From Deltaproteobacteria bacterium (GTDB taxonomy: Bacteria; Desulfobacterota; Desulfobacteria; Desulfobacterales; C00003060), in assembly GCA_016930875.1 (NCBI GenBank), contig JAFGFW010000047.1, forward strand, positions 1 through 64,000: a stretch of 64,000 bases of DNA, in the 5' to 3' direction. The position numbers were made by a program, and so were the translations under genes. Shown here piece by piece: positions 18,520 to 25,996 of the stretch. Under the pieces are notes generated by a model. It had not been told where the DNA came from. It did not search any database and saw nothing but the letters and a program-made list of their open reading frames with translations. Numbering within the stretch: position 1 is the stretch's first letter; every line of letters starts with the position of its first letter.

Positions 18520-20600
18520 GCATACCACCTCCCTTCCAGGAGGCCCTGTACCATTTTGAGTAGGACTGGTCAACGTCATGGGCGGTCCGTCACCCGTGCC
18601 GGTTTGCTATTTTCTTTAAAAATTGTCTGTAAGTGCCCATAATCAGGATCGGAAATGCTTCCCAACCGACTATCGAAAACATTTTGAAGGTATCCTGTAA
18701 TGGCGTTTGATTTGCTTAGGTTTTCTTGCGATTTTAGCGAGTTACCATGGATTTTTTGGGTGTCCGAAAACGGAACAAGTTCCTTTTTCGGGCATTCCTA
18801 CTTGCTCCTGCTTGTCGGCTGGTCGTTAACGGAACGAGTTCCGTTTCCGACCGCCCTAAGTACTCTCTTTTCTTAATTTAGGTGGCCCAAATCGACACAG
18901 TGCCGTTTTGGGCCACCCATGGGATTATATTTTCAACCAGACTATCGTTGGGATACCCCATTTTTTGGTGGGGCTGCTATCCGAGATCTGCCCATATGTT
19001 GGCTGAACACATCCATGCTGTCCCTGTCATAGCCCAATTCAACCTTGAGAACTCCTTTGGCTTCCCGAGTCCCGTTTGTTCTGCTCTTGACCTGCTATCC
19101 GCTCTGGGTTTCTTCTAAAAGCCTGTCCGCAAAGGAACTCTACGAAAGGCTTGAACCCCGCGGTTTGAGCGTAAGCATGCCTTACAACCTTGGAGTGTGC
19201 GATGAGGCCGCCCCTGCACTTTTGGTGAGATCATGTCTGTTTTTGCCCTTGTGATGAATGAATCTGTTCTTGTCATGGAAAACACCTCTCTGCTCATGCG
19301 AATTGAGGTGCCAAGCCCCCGATCTTAAAAGGTCAATGCGATTGATCCACTCGCTATCTGAAATAGCGTCCCGGCACTGCCTGAAGACAACGCAAACAGG
19401 ATGATGCAGATCCATAATTCGCTATATGAGAACACGCCGAAACGTGAAAAAAGGAGGTCAGGACAAGCATTGCTGCTTGTCTATTTGAGTGTTGGAATTC
19501 TCTGGTTTCTGGCTACTTTGGTTGGATTTTCAATGGGTTGTCTTGTGATTGATATCTTTCTTTGTTTCGGACCTGCCTTACGAATGATTGATTCTATAAA
19601 TCCAGCATGTTGCGATTTCTAAACCCGCCTGAAAGCCGTAGCCGTCAGTTTTGTGCTTCGCCGTCAAACTGACGGCCACTACATCCTGCCTGGCATCACG
19701 CATCAATACAAAAACCTCGATCGCAATTCGCATCCTGCCTCCACTTCAATCAAAACATACTTGTAGTCCATGGTTTCCCTTGGCTGCTTTCTTACACCGC
19801 GTGCGCTGGTTGGCCTCCGCAATCAGAGCAAGTTGCCGCATGAGCCGCCACCATTTCCGAAAGCTCGAAAAGTGGCCCGTTGCCACGCTGGTCGTTCTTG
19901 GGGCGGTTGCGAGGGCGATCCCGCAAGCTCCGTTGTTCCGCGCCTATTCCGGTTATGGGGCGGACCACTGCCATTCGTGTTTGTAAATGCCGGAAAACAA
20001 CGATGGCATTCTCTATCTAAATAATAGGGAAATGGTGAAATCGGCGGGGCTCAGCTGTTTAGGAAAAGGCCGGAGATGCGACGGATTTGCAGAAAGGTGA
20101 CCAGGATATGCAAGCGAGGTGTCCTCAAGGTAACCATGTGGTGTCCTTAACGTAACCATATAGTCACCTTTGTATGCGGATTGCCGCTCCTTGCAGTTGT
20201 TGTCGTCTTACCGCTTCGTTGCGAGCCGCTGAGCCTGGACTTTGCCCAACACCTATGTGATCCACTCTGTCTCGGTTGTGATGTGCGGGTGAAATCTATA
20301 ACTTGTTAATTACGGACAGTCGCACGCGATCACGACTCATCTCTCTCTGGCGAAATTTTCCATCTCCATTTAAGATCTTGAAAATATGCCGGTTCTAGTG
20401 GCGGAGGTATAATCGGCCCATAATCAGTTTGAGCTTCGTTGTTGCCAGTCATCTCTGATGGGCTTGACAGCCCCGCCACCGGTGATACAAATAAGACAAA
20501 ACCTGAAGCTGGTGATTATCCGCCAGGAACACACTGAAACGGAGGTTCCTCCTGAAATATAGAGATAAATTGTGTTCCGCAAAAGACATCCAATATCAAG
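18520..20600. other. Gene-poor 2-kb segment of the island
   Basis: No reading frame here looks like a real protein; the longest are short, overlapping and low in recognisable motifs. It does hold several palindromes: CCGAAAACGGAACAAGTTCC and a sister GGAACGAGTTCC palindrome near 18767-18860, a perfect 11-bp stem GGTGGCCCAAA/TTTGGGCCACC at 18881-18917, and GCCGTCAGTTT/AAACTGACGGC near 19640-19675. It is probably decayed mobile DNA. Confidence 0.5.
20093..20171. repeat. Tandem plus inverted repeats resembling an IS end
   Basis: AAAGGTGAC (20093-20101) faces GTCACCTTT (20163-20171). Between them are two 22-bp tandem copies starting GGTGTCCT at 20118 and 20140 and sharing TAACCAT. Multiple terminal repeats of this kind occur at the ends of some insertion sequences, such as IS21-type elements, but no transposase gene is present. 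Confidence 0.4.
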
Positions 20601-21200
20601 ATGATGCGGAATCAGGTGTTCCGTCCGATTATAGATCGAGCCTACAAGAAGAATGACACCATGCATGACGATGGGTTGAAAGATGGCCCGTGGTTTACCA
20701 AAGGGACCTACATGAACCAAATGCTTCACTGCGGTGGACGTTACAACGGATGGGTTCAACATGCTATAGAGTGCCTCCCACCGGCCGTGCTGGACCAATA
20801 CAAAGACTCCCTCGTTTTCATAAGCACCGGTGAGTCCGATGGCTGTCGCGTCGCGCGGGCACTCTGTGAGAGCAGGGAGATCATCATTCTTTCAGAGCGG
20901 ATCCTCCCTCGAAAAGGGATGAACGAAGCCGATCCGGCGGTCCGGTACTCCATATTCGCGGTCTTTCACGAGGTCGCCCATGCATACCTGAAGCATCGGT
21001 CACCGATGTTCGACGGGATCACTCCTGAAAAAAACGCAGCCCAAGAAACAGAAGCCGATGCTTTGGCTCTCCGGTGGTATAATGATTACGTAACTGAAAA
21101 GGGGAATCCAGACCTGCCGCAGCTCACGATAAATGAGATAGAGGGAGCAAGGGAGAAGAATCAGGCAGAAATGGAGGCACATTATGAATGCTCGAACTAA
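20601..21200 (+). CDS. Putative zinc metallopeptidase (HEVAH), island gene
   Basis: A 199-residue protein with a clear zinc-peptidase signature: HEVAH at 123-127 in VFHEVAHAYLKHRS, and downstream ETEADALALRWY (149-160), which would supply the third ligand, as in gluzincins and ImmA/IrrE-like proteases. There is no signal peptide or membrane segment, so it should be cytoplasmic. The N-terminal 110 residues match nothing I recognise. The start is uncertain (ATG 20601 or 20661). It is the first of three same-strand island genes, each with an attC-like site near its end. Its substrate is unknown. Confidence 0.7.
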   Translation: MMRNQVFRPIIDRAYKKNDTMHDDGLKDGPWFTKGTYMNQMLHCGGRYNGWVQHAIECLPPAVLDQYKDSLVFISTGESDGCRVARALCESREIIILSERILPRKGMNEADPAVRYSIFAVFHEVAHAYLKHRSPMFDGITPEKNAAQETEADALALRWYNDYVTEKGNPDLPQLTINEIEGAREKNQAEMEAHYECSN

Positions 21201-21274
21201 CCGCTCCACCGGACGAACTCCAGTGCTGGTGAGCCTCCGGCCACGCGGTGAGTAGCGCCGGTGGGCGTTGGAGG
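21195..21274. repeat. attC-like imperfect palindrome A
   Basis: CTAACCGCTCCACCGG (about 21197-21212) faces CCGGTGGGCGTTGG (about 21258-21271), overlapping the stop codon of the metallopeptidase gene and ending just before the PIN-like gene. The ends resemble the inverse-core (RYYYAAC) and core (GTTRRRY) sites of integron attC sites, with mismatches. The 80-bp length is normal for attC. Confidence 0.45.
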
Positions 21275-21302
21275 ATCCGTGACAATTCACATGGAGCGTC
21301 GA

Positions 21303-21836
21303 ATGCTTTACATTCCTGTACTTCATATCGACACCAATCTTATCAACGCGCGGCAGAAGCTAGAGGCGGTAAACCAACTTGAACGTTGGTACGCGAATGG
21401 AGTCATACTGATCAATATGTCGGCCACAGCCCATGCAGAAGCACAAGCAGATGGCAATGAGTTCCGGACGGGAAAGGCCAATCAACAAATTTTTACCGCT
21501 ACCCCGGCCATCGATGATAGCGATCCAACATTCAAGCGAGTCGAAGCTGCCTTGTTCCCTCAAGGTGCTGTGGGCGAGAATCAACGAAACGATATAAAAA
21601 TTGTCTGTGAGGCGGCTAAGTACAGGGCTATCCTTGTTACTGGCGACGGTGCATCAAAGTCTCAGCCGGGAGGCATTCTTGGTAATCGCCATAAGTTGCG
21701 GGACCTTGTTCAGATCATGTCACCCGATCAAGCGGTCATCTTCGTACGTTCTAAGATTCGCGAGCGCGATGAGTTCAACGAACAGGTAGCTAGGGAGATT
21801 GGTGGTAAACTTCCGTCTTGGACGGGCAAAGATTGA
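21303..21836 (+). CDS. PIN-like domain protein, island gene
   Basis: A 177-residue protein whose start, YIPVLHIDTNLIN, matches the first strand and acidic residue (Asp10) of PIN ribonuclease domains. Further candidate acidic sites are NDIKIVCEAAK and ILVTGDGAS. PIN proteins cleave RNA with a cluster of three or four acidic residues; this pattern is present but unusual in spacing. The ATG at 21303 has GGAG six bases upstream; ATG 21291 or GTG 21279 are alternatives. No antitoxin-like gene is adjacent, so it is not an obvious VapC. Its stop is seven bases from a GCCTAAC motif. Confidence 0.65.
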   Translation: MLYIPVLHIDTNLINARQKLEAVNQLERWYANGVILINMSATAHAEAQADGNEFRTGKANQQIFTATPAIDDSDPTFKRVEAALFPQGAVGENQRNDIKIVCEAAKYRAILVTGDGASKSQPGGILGNRHKLRDLVQIMSPDQAVIFVRSKIRERDEFNEQVAREIGGKLPSWTGKD

Positions 21837-21842
21837 AACGAC

Positions 21843-21879
21843 GCCTAACAGGCCCATGGGCTTACAACCACGTTCGGAG
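21843..21879. repeat. attC-like site B (short, degenerate)
   Basis: GCCTAAC, a perfect RYYYAAC inverse-core sequence, starts seven bases after the PIN-like gene stop. A poor match to the core (GTTCGGA) lies 22 bases further. Between them is the palindrome AGGCCCATGGGCT. It is shorter than a functional attC, so it would be degenerate. Confidence 0.35.
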
Positions 21880-21882
21880 CCG

Positions 21883-22482
21883 ATGATGGAACCCGACGAA
21901 GAGAGAGTTAAGATTTACCTCGAAGGTAAGGGGCTTACGGCGGAACGCTTTTCCAAGGCGGAAACGCGCACTGGAAAGACCCCAGATTTTCGAGTATCAC
22001 GAAATGGCGAATTTTTATTCTTTTGCGAGGTCAAATCAAGCCCCGAAGATCGGTGGCTTGATGAACAATTGCGTGAAGCTTCTCCTGGTGAGCTGGCCGG
22101 TGGCGCAAGGAATGATCCAATATTTAACCGGCTTACAACGGATGTTCATGAGGCTGTGAAACAGTTTGACGCAGTAAACAAAGACCAAAAATATCCAAAC
22201 GTTCTTGCGCTCGTAAATCACGACGATATGTGCGGATTCAACGATCTATTGGGTATATTTACTGGAAACTTCTACGCCAATGATGGAACGGCTCACCCGA
22301 TTTACAGGCAGTTCTCGCATGGCCGTATTAGAGACGAAAAGGGAAGGGTCCATCTGTTTCTTTGGCTGGATGACCACAAACCTGATCGTTTATTATTCAG
22401 TCAGACAAATGAAACCCATCATAAAAAATTGTGCACCGTGTTTGGTATTAACCAGAATGAGATCAAACAAATCGGCACCTAA
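21883..22482 (+). CDS. PD-(D/E)XK-like nuclease, island gene
   Basis: A 199-residue protein with a probable nuclease core near the N-terminus: Asp35 in TPDFRV and the E-x-K of FFCEVKSS (Glu49, Lys51), with a helix before (VKIYLEGKGLTAERF). This is the classic layout of PD-(D/E)XK restriction-type nucleases. The C-terminal 140 residues are unassigned. The ATG at 21883 (or 21886) has GGAG upstream; the longer frame would overlap the PIN-like gene. It is one of three same-strand genes in the island; a DNA-targeting defence or mobile-element role is an inference. Confidence 0.65.
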   Translation: MMEPDEERVKIYLEGKGLTAERFSKAETRTGKTPDFRVSRNGEFLFFCEVKSSPEDRWLDEQLREASPGELAGGARNDPIFNRLTTDVHEAVKQFDAVNKDQKYPNVLALVNHDDMCGFNDLLGIFTGNFYANDGTAHPIYRQFSHGRIRDEKGRVHLFLWLDDHKPDRLLFSQTNETHHKKLCTVFGINQNEIKQIGT

Positions 22483-22535
22483 TAATGCCATCAACACACA
22501 CAGCAAAAGGTGGCGCGACAAAGAAGGATGATGTG

Positions 22536-22688
22536 ATGACACAGACAACAAGAACGCTCGCATTACTGTATGCGACATTGCTCCTTCTCATCGTAGCGAG
22601 TTCGGCGCATGCTCAGACTGCGCAGGAAATCGCCAAGGAGGCATTCGGCTCAACCGTTCTCCTCGTCATGGAAGATACCAGATGTTGA
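22536..22688 (+). pseudogene. N-terminal fragment of a secreted trypsin-like serine protease
   Basis: A 50-codon frame starts with a signal peptide (about residues 1-25, ending SSAHAQ) and continues EIAKEAFGSTVLLVMED, which resembles the beginning of mature HtrA/S1C-type proteases, then stops. Sequence downstream (22680-22857) encodes an unrelated-looking 50-residue tail in another frame. A deletion junction is the simplest explanation. Confidence 0.45.
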
Positions 22689-22862
22689 TTTTGTTCGCTA
22701 CTCCGGCACTATTCCATCGGGGCTTGCGAGGCGGGTTGCCAGTGAGGTAGACGGGAGCGTCCAAAAGTTGACCACGCCGGACCTGCCCGTCCTATCTCAG
22801 AAACCTAGCACAAAGGTGGAAATACGGATTCTTGACTTCAGTATAGTCCATTAGGTGGAAAC

Positions 22863-22922
22863 GCCTAACAATGCGCTACTCGTGCCTGGGTAGGCCCGGG
22901 CGGCCCGACCGGGACGTTGGCG
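22863..22922. repeat. attC-like site C
   Basis: GCCTAAC (22863-22869) is again a perfect RYYYAAC box, and GTTGGCG lies at 22916-22922, giving a 60-bp imperfect palindrome with a GC-rich centre. It follows the end of a short frame by five bases. From 22925 to 23249 there is no recognisable gene; a strong palindrome (CGTATGCCGCGGCATGCG) lies near 22937. Confidence 0.45.
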
Positions 22923-23249
22923 CAAAATGTGAAAAACGTATGCCGCGGCATGCGTCCCCTCACATTGGGCGTCTTTCTCCGAGTGAATGGATTTGTTTCA
23001 AAAGGAAGCCTGCCATTATTGGATTCGCTCGCTACGCCGCAGTCCGCTTTTTCTGATCCGATGGCCTGTAGTCCCGGGATTTACACGACAACCGTTGGAA
23101 AATAGAGTCGGTTTGGAAAAGCTTGAACAGGAGGCTCTGGGGGCAGGGAGCAGAACAGGTACGCCTTGGCTGAGACAAAAACCGTTGTTTGCATAAGTTT
23201 TCTGTGTTACCCTAAATACTTAGATTTATTGTTAGGAGGTTGAAGGGAC

Positions 23250-23513
23250 ATGGAACAATTAGTGGTGGAAGTTCCGGAAGGCCTTGTAAAAGAATTGGAG
23301 GCCTACAAAGGGAATCTCGGTGAAGTCCTTGCTCTGGGCCTGCGACAGATAAAAATGCAGCAGGCCCTTGTACTGTTCAGAGAGGCAGGCGTTTCCCTTT
23401 GGAAGGCAGCTCGTATAGCTGGGGTTTCCTTACGAGAGATGACCCAATACGCCGTGTCTCAGGGCCTGCGGGCCACTTGTGATGATAAAACGCTGGAAGA
23501 GGAGCTGGCGTGA
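23250..23513 (+). CDS. UPF0175-type antitoxin
   Basis: An 87-residue protein with an N-terminal strand (EQLVVEVPEGL) and a helix-turn-helix-like section (LFREAGVSLWKAARIAGVSLREM), typical of UPF0175 antitoxins that pair with DUF3368 PIN toxins. Upstream is TTAGGAGGTTGAAGGGACATG, a strong RBS. It overlaps the toxin gene by four bases (stop TGA within GTGA), so translation is coupled. The antitoxin is expected to bind DNA, repress the pair and block the toxin. Confidence 0.85.
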   Translation: MEQLVVEVPEGLVKELEAYKGNLGEVLALGLRQIKMQQALVLFREAGVSLWKAARIAGVSLREMTQYAVSQGLRATCDDKTLEEELA

Positions 23514-24028
23514 TCATCGTTAGCAATGCAGGTCCCCTAATAGCCATGGGCAAGCTGGGACAGCTTGGGCTTTTGTTGAAGCTGTATAAACAAATCCTTA
23601 TTCCCCGTGAAGTCTACAATGAAGTGGTTGTAAATGGCATCAGGATAGGAGCCTCCGACGCCTCTGCCATTAAACGTATCGTGGATAAAGGGCGCATATT
23701 GGTGGAAGACGTCATCCTTTCGGAAGAGGAGCGCCAATCCATGAATAATATTGATGCCGGGGAGGTAGAGGTTATTGCCTTAGCAAAAGAGAAAAAAGCG
23801 AACTGGGTGCTGATTGACAATGAGCACGCCCGCAAGATAGCCCGGCTGCAAGGTTTGCCCCTCAAAGGAACAATCGGAATTCTGGTTGAAGGTTTCAGAA
23901 AGGGTTTTCTCAGCCAGGAGGAGTTCGAACTCCTTATTGCCGAGATTCAGGCCCGACCGGAGCTATGGATCAGCGACCGACTTTGCGACTACGCATTGCG
24001 AAAAGTCAAAAATGAAGCCGGAATATAA
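23510..24028 (+). CDS. DUF3368 PIN-domain toxin
   Basis: A 172-residue PIN protein: VSNAGPLIAMGKL at the start (DUF3368 proteins often read SD/SN-xxPLI), conserved Glu in EVYNEVV, NIDAGEVEVIALA, and the acidic pair in WVLIDNEHARKIA. This is the toxin half of a UPF0175/DUF3368 toxin-antitoxin module, presumed RNase. It has a GTG start inside the antitoxin stop. The first conserved Asp is Asn here (SNAG), which is common in this subfamily. It sits about 180 bases from the right att site and would help keep the island in place. Confidence 0.85.
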   Translation: MIIVSNAGPLIAMGKLGQLGLLLKLYKQILIPREVYNEVVVNGIRIGASDASAIKRIVDKGRILVEDVILSEEERQSMNNIDAGEVEVIALAKEKKANWVLIDNEHARKIARLQGLPLKGTIGILVEGFRKGFLSQEEFELLIAEIQARPELWISDRLCDYALRKVKNEAGI

Positions 24029-24209
24029 CCCGCACTTCATACGTCATTCCTAAAAATGCCATCGGCAACCGCCTCGCCACTGTCTCCAATTTGGTTGTAA
24101 TTTGGATCTAGTTGAAATCACGCACGAAAAAAGGGACAACCCTTGTCTCATCCGTATGGATAAAGGATTCTCCCTTAAAAGAGTTAACTTATTGTCTTTA
24201 TAAGAAAAG

Positions 24210-24227
24210 ATGGTGGCGGTGCAGGGA
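24210..24227. repeat. Right attachment repeat of the island (attR candidate)
   Basis: ATGGTGGCGGTGCAGGGA matches 17259-17276 exactly and forms the 3' end (acceptor, CCA) of the intact tRNA-Met gene. A short sequence TTTGGTTGTAATTTGG at about 24091-24106 also recurs beside the left end (17342-17358). Confidence 0.85.
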
Positions 24228-24287
24228 CTCGAACCCCGGACACTGCGGATATGAGCCGCATGCTCTAACCGACTGAGCTACACCGCC
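24211..24287 (-). tRNA. tRNA-Met (CAU anticodon)
   Basis: A full cloverleaf of 77 nt including encoded CCA. The acceptor stem is GGCGGTG/CACCGCC, the D stem GCTC/GAGC, the anticodon stem TGCGG/CCGCA with loop CTCATAT (anticodon CAU), and the T stem CGGGG/CCCTG with loop TTCGAGT. Elongator Met is most likely; Ile2 with lysidine-modified CAU is the alternative. The 3' end is the integration site of the island to its left. Confidence 0.95.
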
Positions 24288-24297
24288 AATGAGAGTA

Positions 24298-24675
24298 TCA
24301 CTGGTTCTCCTGCGCCTCTGGGATTGTCAGATCGTAGCTTATGATAGCGCTTTTTGGCTTGACTACGAGAGATGCCCCCCTGCTCATGACCACTGCGGCC
24401 ACTATTTCTTCCTCGCCGTCGTTATCAAAATCCGCAATGGCAAAGTCGCTAACATAGCCATGGATCTTGCGAGCCTTCCAGTTCAAGGCCAGCCCCAACC
24501 CGTCCCATGACAAGGAGACAATCTCAGCGCTTGAGTAATTTCGAAATCGTTTAAACAGCCTCGATCCCGTACGGACATAATGAATAACACCTTGTATTTT
24601 CTTAGTCAAGGGCAACTCCACAGCAATGGTACTTGACCACTGGGGCATAGGTCTGATAGCTTTATTCTGTAACAT
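24298..24675 (-). pseudogene. C-terminal fragment of an FG-GAP/VCBS-repeat protein
   Basis: The frame encodes 125 residues ending a beta-propeller type protein: one complete FG-GAP unit (FAIADFDNDGEEEIVAAVV) and a strand-rich region before it. Such proteins are normally several hundred residues long with a signal peptide; here the frame runs upstream only into a stop near 24707, exactly where a 200-bp inverted-repeat element begins. A truncated remnant is likely. Confidence 0.6.
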
Positions 24676-24707
24676 CGGGTTCTTCCCACACAGTCCGGTG
24701 CGTTTTC

Positions 24708-24907
24708 AATCACTGGGGAAGAAGGCTTTTTTCCCCAGGCGATATTAATTATGCCGAGGCAGCGTGGCCAGCTATTTGTGATTAGACAAAGTTTTTGTCA
24801 AGAACAGAAAGATCCGGCCAACAATCACAAATATCTGGCCGCTACGAGAGCCTGTGCCAACAAAAACAGATATCGCCTTCCAGAAAAAGCCTTCTTCCCC
24901 AGTGATT
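24708..24907. mobile_element. MITE-like element with 24-bp terminal inverted repeats, copy 1
   Basis: The left end AATCACTGGGGAAGAAGGCT (then TTTT) is matched by its reverse complement at 24882-24907. Inside, GGCCAGCTATTTGTGATT (24767-24784) is matched in reverse at about 24825-24842, so the whole 200 bp can fold into a long hairpin. There is no reading frame. Copy 2 is at 55165-55289. Non-autonomous transposable element is the best reading. Confidence 0.7.
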
Positions 24908-24968
24908 ACGGTAACCATACAGCCCGCGCTTTCTTGGGAGTCGCACAGTGTGCGGTTTTGGAGGGGAC

Positions 24969-25592
24969 ATGAGATATCCTTGCTCAGGGGTCATATTGTC
25001 TGGTGGCTTGAATAGCCGAATGGGAGGCCAGAACAAGGCCTTTCTTTCCGTGGGGCATCAGCGGATCCTGGATCGCCTTTTCAATACGTTTGACGGCCTT
25101 TTTGAAGAGGTGTTGCTGGTTACCAATGATCCGCTTCAATATCTGTCATGGGACGCGTTGATCGTGAGCGATCTTTTCCCTGTCCGCAGTTCCCTCACCG
25201 GCATCCATGCAGGTCTGTTTCATGCCTCGGCGCCTCATATTTTTGTCACGGCCTGTGATACGCCCTTTTTGTCAAGGCCGCTGATCAAGCGCCTGCTTGA
25301 AGAGATCGAGCCTAAGTGGGATGTGATCATACCGGTCACCGCGGAGGGCCGCCAACCGCTTTGCGCTATCTATTCGAAGCGCTGCATGAAGCCGATTGAT
25401 GATCAACTTGAGAATCAAGACCCGAAAATCATCAGATTCTTCCCAAAGGTTAAAGTCAAGGCGGTGTCTGATGCACAGATCAGAGCCGCAGATCCAGACC
25501 TGCTTTCATTTTTTAACATCAACACTCCGGACGAGTTGGCGATAGCTGAGAAAATTTTTGCAGAAAGCATTTCAGGAGGTGATAAGCCATGA
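24969..25592 (+). CDS. mobA: Molybdenum cofactor guanylyltransferase MobA
   Basis: A 207-residue nucleotidyltransferase with the MobA signature SGVILSGGLNSRMGGQNKAF (glycine-rich GTP loop with Arg and Lys), the conserved TACDTPF metal-binding Asp and the C-terminal FFNINTPDEL. MobA attaches GMP to molybdopterin to make the bis-MGD cofactor of DMSO-reductase-family enzymes such as formate dehydrogenase. The ATG at 24969 has GGAGGGGA upstream. It overlaps the next gene by four bases (ATGA), so the three genes mobA-cupin-manC form one operon. Confidence 0.9.
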   Translation: MRYPCSGVILSGGLNSRMGGQNKAFLSVGHQRILDRLFNTFDGLFEEVLLVTNDPLQYLSWDALIVSDLFPVRSSLTGIHAGLFHASAPHIFVTACDTPFLSRPLIKRLLEEIEPKWDVIIPVTAEGRQPLCAIYSKRCMKPIDDQLENQDPKIIRFFPKVKVKAVSDAQIRAADPDLLSFFNINTPDELAIAEKIFAESISGGDKP

Positions 25593-25942
25593 GCGGAGTC
25601 TTGGAAGAAGACCATCGTCCGTGGGGCTACTACCAGGTTCTTTCGGACGAGCCAGACCACAAGGTCAAGCGGATCGTTGTCTATCCCGGCAAACGTTTGA
25701 GCCTGCAGCGACATCAACGCCGGGCTGAACATTGGTACCTCTTGAAGGGGGAAGCCATTGTGAGACGGAACGATGAAGAAGTATATCTCGTAGCTGAGCA
25801 GTCAATTGATATTCCACGGGGCGCTGTTCACCGTGTTGGGAACCCCGGAACTGAGGATATGGCCTTTATTGAGGTCCAGACTGGTGACTATTTTGGGGAA
25901 GACGATATTGAACGGCTGGAGGATGATTTCGGAAGGGAATGA
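25589..25942 (+). CDS. Cupin protein, mannose-6-phosphate isomerase type II-like
   Basis: A 117-residue single-domain cupin with the PMI-type pattern: HRPWGYYQVL, then KRIVVYPGKRLSLQRHQRRAEHW (metal-binding His), and IDIPRGAVHRVGNPG. In many bacteria this domain is fused to the C-terminus of ManC; here it is a separate gene just upstream of manC. It probably isomerises fructose-6-P to mannose-6-P for GDP-mannose synthesis. Confidence 0.85.
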   Translation: MSGVLEEDHRPWGYYQVLSDEPDHKVKRIVVYPGKRLSLQRHQRRAEHWYLLKGEAIVRRNDEEVYLVAEQSIDIPRGAVHRVGNPGTEDMAFIEVQTGDYFGEDDIERLEDDFGRE

Positions 25943-25996
25943 AAGCTGGTGATAGACGAGAAGAGCCGTGTGACCGCAGAGTCAGGGAGATTGCAT

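Noticed and set aside
18882-19986. Short frames in the island's gene-poor part
   Set aside because: Overlapping, without RBS or recognisable motifs; composition like chance frames.
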